A model generated the notes under the pieces. It had not been told where the DNA came from, ran no database searches, and saw nothing but the letters and a program-made list of their open reading frames with translations. 23,200 bases of DNA, taken from Stentor coeruleus (taxonomy: Eukaryota > Ciliophora > Heterotrichea > Heterotrichida > Stentoridae). The DNA lies in the NCBI GenBank assembly GCA_001970955.1, contig MPUH01001130.1, positions 1-23,200 of the forward strand, given 5' to 3'. Each line of letters starts with the position of its first letter. Position 1 is the first letter of the stretch. A program made the position numbers and the translations under genes. This document shows, piece by piece, positions 19,118 to 23,200 of this stretch.

Positions 19118-20554
19118 ATGAAAACTCCCGAGCATCTAACCCCAGGTAAAATCATTACAATCGAAGGAAGAAAATCAGTAAAATTTTCAACTGAGACTTT
19201 CCCAAATCCGAAAGTTGGGACAATCATCCGTTTAGACAATCCACCACCTCCAGAAAAAACTCCTCTCTTCCTCTGGTGGGACAAAATCGACACAATCAAA
19301 ATAGCCTTTGACGATTTCAGAGAACAAGAAAGTATCTCGATTATCAGCACTTTCTTCACAACCCCTTCACAAACACCCCGACAATTTTCAGATGAAAACA
19401 ACTTCAGTAAAGAAAACTTACAATTTTTCTTAGAAGAAAACCTATACAAAAACAAAAAACTCTTACTTAAAAGCTTAGACTTTCTGATTAAAAAAATGTT
19501 CTTCCCTGTGTTTCTCAAAGTTTGGGATCAAAAATTACATACAAAATTCCTAAGTGACAAATATACAAGTCAGAATAGGAAATATATACAGCAAAAACGC
19601 AGATTAGATTTGAATACAAAAGTAGAATTTGATCTTGAACAAGAAAAAGAAGCTTTAAGGGAACTGATTAAAATGAACAGGCCTTTTTTAGCATCAGGGA
19701 TTACTGGGGTAAAGAATTCAAAGCACTATATTTGTTTGTCAAAAAAAAAAAAGTCGAAAATCAAATCAGAAATCGATCAGAAAAGCCAAGAACTAGAGTT
19801 TAAACTGAATATGGCTAGAGCTATATGGGAAAAAAACACTATGATTATGATGTTTTTAGCATGGAGACTAGATTTTGAATATAAAAAAAGAAGGAACAAA
19901 GAGCTGAAAATCATAAGAGGAAAATCTTATAATAGTCTATTATACTACATGTTTTCAGCATGGATTGCAAACACAAAACTCCAAAAAGATAAAAAACACT
20001 GTGTTTTTATAGCAAAACGGGCTTTAGCACTAAGGAAAAAATATAAAATCCTTAAAGAATGGAAGAATTTATCTAAAAAACCAGCTCGAGTAGCTAAATT
20101 CATGGAAAATATCAAAGAGTTTTTGGAAAAAAGGAAAAGCGCTCGTATTTTTATAAGCTGGAAATGGTATTTCACTCACAAAAAAGCTAAGATTATCATG
20201 AATATTTTGTCAAAGAAGTTTCATAGGGATAATTTAAAAGCAAAAAAATTTTTTGAGTTGAAATCTGAAATTGCTATTATTGTTGGAAGTAGAGTTAAAT
20301 ATTTAATGCTGTCAAAAGGTGAGGAAAATGGATTTAATAAAGAACATGTGCTGATAACAACAAGATTTGAGCTTAGGATTGCTTTACAGAAAATTAGCCA
20401 ATCGCTTGAGAAGTTTAAACAAGAATTAGTTATAGCATATCAGGAAGCTTTGAAGGTTGAACAGATTATATCAGGAAACTTGTTTTATCAGAAATATCTA
20501 AGTTCGTGGAAGCAGTTTTTGTTGAAAAAGTACGACAAAAACGGCAGTTGTTAG
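19118..20554 (+). CDS. Sfi1-like protein with 33-residue Trp repeats
   Basis: Very basic 478-residue protein. Its middle carries Trp residues at W249, W282, W315 and W348, spaced exactly 33 residues apart. The contexts FLAWR, LLYYMFSAW, LKEWK and FISWK match the Sfi1 repeat consensus (LLxxxF/LxxWK/R), most exactly in the second repeat. Sfi1 repeats form one long helix in which each repeat binds a centrin, at centrosomes, basal bodies and ciliate cortical fibres. Further isolated Trp (W136, W464) may be diverged repeats. The N-terminal ~100 residues are Pro-rich and different, with an FLWWDK motif, and could be a targeting region. If it binds centrin it may belong to basal bodies or contractile myonemes (inference). 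At 19739-19752 there is a 14-A run coding for Lys. Stop is TAG. Confidence 0.65.
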   Translation: MKTPEHLTPGKIITIEGRKSVKFSTETFPNPKVGTIIRLDNPPPPEKTPLFLWWDKIDTIKIAFDDFREQESISIISTFFTTPSQTPRQFSDENNFSKENLQFFLEENLYKNKKLLLKSLDFLIKKMFFPVFLKVWDQKLHTKFLSDKYTSQNRKYIQQKRRLDLNTKVEFDLEQEKEALRELIKMNRPFLASGITGVKNSKHYICLSKKKKSKIKSEIDQKSQELEFKLNMARAIWEKNTMIMMFLAWRLDFEYKKRRNKELKIIRGKSYNSLLYYMFSAWIANTKLQKDKKHCVFIAKRALALRKKYKILKEWKNLSKKPARVAKFMENIKEFLEKRKSARIFISWKWYFTHKKAKIIMNILSKKFHRDNLKAKKFFELKSEIAIIVGSRVKYLMLSKGEENGFNKEHVLITTRFELRIALQKISQSLEKFKQELVIAYQEALKVEQIISGNLFYQKYLSSWKQFLLKKYDKNGSC

Positions 20555-20582
20555 TTATAATAAACTTTAAATAATATCAATA
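20555..20582. other. Short 3' flank of the Sfi1-like gene
   Basis: These 28 AT-rich bases hold nothing recognisable. They separate the Sfi1-like stop codon from the next stop-rich coding-like frame. Confidence 0.4.
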
Positions 20583-21008
20583 GACCCACTTTACTTTGAA
20601 AACCAATATCAGTCTTACTAAGCTCCTGATAAAAGATTCCCAGTTAAAGCTGCATCAATCTTCATTAAGTTAATATCCACTCTAATCTAATATGTAATAA
20701 AATAATCTTTCTTTATAAATAATAAATACAAAGGAAAAATCAAATAGCACAAGAGATGCCTTATTGCTAAACTTCGAGCCGATCCTTTAAATTTTTTAAC
20801 ACCTTAGGTTTTTGGTAAAAGGTACAAGTCAAGGTCAATAGAAATTCAAGGATTTTATTTAACTCATTTGAAAGCAACAAAAGATTTAAGTTGAAGTCTA
20901 GTCTTAACATAATAAACTGAGTTAAAAATTCAATGCTCAGTTTATAGAGGAAAATAGATAATCGGTGATTTTTTTTTAAAAATCCAAGAAGGTTGGATTT
21001 TACAAAAT
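20583..21008 (+). pseudogene. Stop-interrupted coding-like frame (remnant E)
   Basis: One plus-strand frame of 142 codons reads as protein-like text without a frameshift, including PDKRFPVKAASIFIKL and VFGKRYKSRSIEIQGFYLTH. It contains nine stops: five TAA, three TAG and one TGA. Hand-counted G at codon positions 1/2/3 is 26/18/12, a coding-type order. Gln (CAA/CAG) and Trp (TGG) are also present. It begins just after the Sfi1-like gene and lies on the same strand, but the amino-acid style differs and I see no reason to join them. The family is not recognised. Confidence 0.4.
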
Positions 21009-21169
21009 TAGTGATTACTAAGAATACAAGATATGAAGTTTATGAGATAAAATCATTATTTAATAAGTAAACTTAATAACATATAAAGATCACAAAATCA
21101 AAAGATTAAAATATGATAAAGATGATGAAGTTATTCATTTCGATATTAGGGTTTTATAATAAGTTCTAA

Positions 21170-21598
21170 TTATTTCTGAACTTTATGTTTGTTGAGGTTA
21201 GACATAGAATTCGCCCTACCATTTTGTAAGGATTTGGCACGTGAGGATGGGAGAATTGAACTCTTTGGGGTACTTGAATGTTTTAAGCTGTCTTCTTTAC
21301 TGTTTTCCTTTTTTAAGATTGAAACCATCTTATAAGATGAATTCTCAGCTTCTTCGTATATTGAATGCTCTGATACTACAGGTAAAAAACCTTTTGATTG
21401 GTTTTTTTTATACATTTCTAGTTCTTTTAATGACTTTTGGTATTTCTCATTTAGCTCTTTTTTTAGTTTTAAAGCGAATTGGATTTCTCTATCCTTTTCA
21501 ATTATCTGCGCTTCCATTGATTTAATCTCTGCTTTTTGAAGATCATATGAAAGCTCTGAGGAGAGTTTTATATTGTTTTGAAAAGGAGATGAGTACAT
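21170..21598 (-). CDS. Short coiled-coil protein, 142 residues
   Basis: I do not recognise a family. Residues ~10-68 are charged and helical with heptad-like spacing (YDLQKAEIKSMEAQIIEKD..., then LKKELNEKYQKSLKELEMY), forming a predicted coiled coil. Residues ~70-142 are Ser-, Lys- and Asn-rich and probably disordered, with a possible phosphosite-rich tail (STPKSSILPSSRAKSLQNG). There is no signal peptide or membrane segment. It is likely a cytoskeletal or scaffold component, by composition only. Upstream DNA (21601-21720) has 24 G and 2 C on the plus strand, the same sense-strand C excess seen before other minus-strand genes, which supports a real gene starting here. The next gene to its right is also a minus-strand coiled-coil gene, 216 nt away. 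Stop is TAA. Confidence 0.6.
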   Translation of the reverse strand: MYSSPFQNNIKLSSELSYDLQKAEIKSMEAQIIEKDREIQFALKLKKELNEKYQKSLKELEMYKKNQSKGFLPVVSEHSIYEEAENSSYKMVSILKKENSKEDSLKHSSTPKSSILPSSRAKSLQNGRANSMSNLNKHKVQK

Positions 21599-21814
21599 AT
21601 ATTATAATAATATTAGATGGAAATATAATAGTTTTAGGGTAATTGAAGATTTATAAAGGATTTTTAAGGAAGGATGTGATATAAAAATTTAGAATGATAA
21701 CCAATATTTGGTGGGTAAATAGACTATATTTTTTAGATTTATTATGCAAAGATTATTTTAGAATTAAGCTGGAACTTCAACTGAATTAATAATTTATCTT
21801 GATCGAAGCTATAC

Positions 21815-22588
21815 TTAATATCTGGGGCTAATTAATTTATTAACTTTTCCAATTTCTTCTTCTATTAACTTTAACTCTTTTTGCATACTATCTTTCATAC
21901 GGTCACGTTTTTCATTCTCAGCAGTAATTTCCACGATTTTTTCATTCAACACATCTTGACCAAAATCCTCTTGATTAAGTTTTATTTCTTGAATTTGTGC
22001 TCTAAGTTTGCCTAGTTTTGTTCTCATTTTATTAACATTTTCTATTTTCCCTGGAAGATTATCTTCTAATAATTTGATTTTTAAAGTTAAAGAATTGTCT
22101 TCACTTAACTTTTTAGTTATTCCAAAATACTCTTCTTGTATTTCATTCCGTTTGTTTGAAATTATCTTAATTTTCCCTTTTAACTCGATTTTTTCTTTAA
22201 GTTTCTGTAAAAGTCGCTTTAACTGATTTTGCAATGTAGTTTTTCCTTTAAAATTCTTTGATGCATAATCAAGTCTTTCTAAAATATTATTTTTTAAGTT
22301 CTCATTAGCTTCTTTTTGTTCTAATATAAGATTTTGTAGGTTTTTTACTGCAGAAGAGCTGACTATTGATTACTTAGATAACGGATTGTTAGAAAGTATC
22401 TGCTGAGATACTTTGTGTTCTCTAAGCAAAGCTTTTTGAGATAATATTTCTGATGCTAAAACACTTATTTCATGAAGAAGATGCGATAGTTCAACTCTTT
22501 CTGCAATATCTGATTGTTTTTTCAACTGAATTGTAAGACATTTAAGCTGATCTTTGAGGTTCTTTAACTCAGATTTTTGATCTTCCAT
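21815..22588 (-). CDS. Coiled-coil protein with a 15-nt intron, 252 residues
   Basis: Two apparent minus-strand ORFs (22370-22588 and 21815-22234) lie in the same frame and are separated only by an in-frame TAA. That TAA lies inside a 15-nt GT...AG segment at 22359-22373. Removing it leaves the frame open from the Met at 22588 to the TAA at 21815, giving about 252 residues. The whole product is highly charged and Leu/Lys/Glu/Gln-rich, with heptads nearly throughout (for example LKNLKDQLKCLTIQLKKQSD, then IELKGKIKIISNKRNEIQEE). This reads as one long coiled coil, broken only near the intron by NPLSNSSA. No family is recognised; a structural or basal-body role would fit but is not shown. Upstream DNA (22621-22740) has 28 G and 1 C on the plus strand. 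Confidence 0.8.
22359..22373 (-). other. 15-nt spliceosomal intron
   Basis: Minus-strand sequence GTAATCAATAGTCAG: 15 nt, starting GT and ending AG, with an A-rich interior. It contains the only in-frame stop of the surrounding gene. Because 15 is divisible by three, retaining it would not shift the frame but would insert a stop codon. Introns of 15 nt are established as the dominant class in Stentor coeruleus. Confidence 0.8.
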
Positions 22589-22950
22589 TTATCAATTATT
22601 ATTTAAATTTGGCAAGACTGAGCGAAATATGAATTATGATGGGGAATGATTTAAAGAAAAGATTAAATTTAGTTGGTTTTGGTTTTATAAGTAGAGAAAA
22701 TGAGAAATAAGGATGATGATTTATGTATTTTATGATAAAGTTTGGATAATATTATAATTATTTCAAATTTAGTATTTATTTTCTCTTTATTCGTAATTTT
22801 TTAACTTTATCTTTAGTTGGTGAGTATTTTAGGAAATTTTCTTTTATAGATTGAAATTATTAAAAAGTATATTCGAAAAGCTATTTAATGCAAATTTAAA
22901 GTTTTAGTGATGTTTCATTCCTGGGGATTCTGAAATCTTCTATCTTATAT
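22589..22950. promoter_or_regulatory. Upstream region of the intron-containing gene
   Basis: There is no supported ORF. 22621-22740 has 28 G and 1 C on the plus strand, so the sense strand of the minus-strand gene is C-rich and nearly G-free just before its start. No discrete motif was recognised. Confidence 0.5.
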
Positions 22951-23103
22951 CTACTTTTTTGTCCTAGCTCTATTATCTTTAATCAAATCTTGTAGATATT
23001 TTAGAAAATCATTGTAATCGTAAATACATTTACTGTTATTATATAAAATCTCACTATTCTCATTAAAAATGATGTAAATCATATCAATGAAGTCATCATC
23101 CAT
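22951..23103 (-). CDS. Possible small protein, 50 residues
   Basis: An uninterrupted minus-strand frame encodes 50 residues from the Met at 23103 to a TAG at 22951. It begins MDDDFIDMIYIIFNENSE and ends in a basic tail (IKDNRARTKK). It is acidic at the start, Tyr/Asn-rich in the middle and basic at the end. Twelve further codons upstream of the Met are also open, so it may be the last exon of a gene that begins near or beyond the window edge, possibly joined by another very short intron. G is more common at codon position 1 than 2 (about 11 to 6). No family is recognised, and it could be a chance ORF. Confidence 0.35.
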   Translation of the reverse strand: MDDDFIDMIYIIFNENSEILYNNSKCIYDYNDFLKYLQDLIKDNRARTKK

Positions 23104-23200
23104 TTTCTTTATAACAACAAACATTAAAAATAAACTTATTTCTCCTAAAACTCTAAAATAAAACTATTTAATAAAGAGTTTACTTATTATATTTTCTACA

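Noticed and set aside
19108..19518. 136-residue minus-strand ORF opposite the Sfi1-like gene
   Set aside because: It overlaps the well-supported plus-strand gene antisense, has no domain, and follows from that gene's C-rich 5' codons.
5530..22588. Reassigned stop codons for the whole genome (Blepharisma, Condylostoma or Tetrahymena type codes)
   Set aside because: The twelve clean genes end at family-appropriate positions with TAA, TAG and TGA and never use them internally, except the TAA inside the 15-nt intron. That fits only the standard code.
1..23200. tRNA, rRNA, CRISPR array, transposase or terminal inverted repeat
   Set aside because: None was recognised on reading either strand. A covariance-model scan would be needed to exclude small RNAs formally.

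Overview
The window looks like macronuclear DNA of a heterotrich ciliate, most likely Stentor or a close relative. It is very AT-rich. Nearly every gene is one uninterrupted ORF using the standard code, and clean genes end with all three stops (TAA, TAG, TGA). The one intron that can be demonstrated is exactly 15 nt, the size known as typical of Stentor. Organism identity is inferred; no rRNA or other marker gene is present.

Layout. 1-5529 is gene-poor: one three-finger C2H2 protein (minus, 1682-2023) and a coding-like but stop-interrupted stretch at 4514-4747. 5530-11342 holds a probable mitochondrial STAND/AAA-type NTPase (plus), a PH-like plus permuted papain-fold protein (minus), an acyl-CoA-binding-domain coiled-coil protein (plus) and a TBC RabGAP (minus). 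11845-15737 holds a calcium-dependent protein kinase and an unrecognised basic protein (both minus), separated by 1.8 kb with two weak coding-like stretches. 16561-20554 holds HSBP1 (plus), a zinc-less MDR oxidoreductase (minus), a gene remnant and an Sfi1-like protein (plus). 20555-23200 holds another stop-rich coding-like frame and two coiled-coil minus-strand genes, one with the 15-nt intron, then a possible 50-residue ORF.

The genes do not form an operon or one pathway. Several fit the cortical, calcium and membrane-traffic biology of a large contractile ciliate: CDPK for calcium signalling, Sfi1-like repeats for centrin binding, TBC for Rab control and ACBP for acyl-CoA handling.

Three observations stand out. 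(1) The 15-nt intron merges two apparent ORFs into one 252-residue protein. (2) There is a strong strand asymmetry: the sense strand is C-rich and G-poor before the start codon and early in genes, becoming G-rich and C-poor toward and beyond the 3' end. It flips sharply between divergent genes. (3) Several gaps hold frames with coding-like G periodicity that are broken by many stops but few evident frameshifts; they may be decayed genes, hypermutated genes or recoded sequences.
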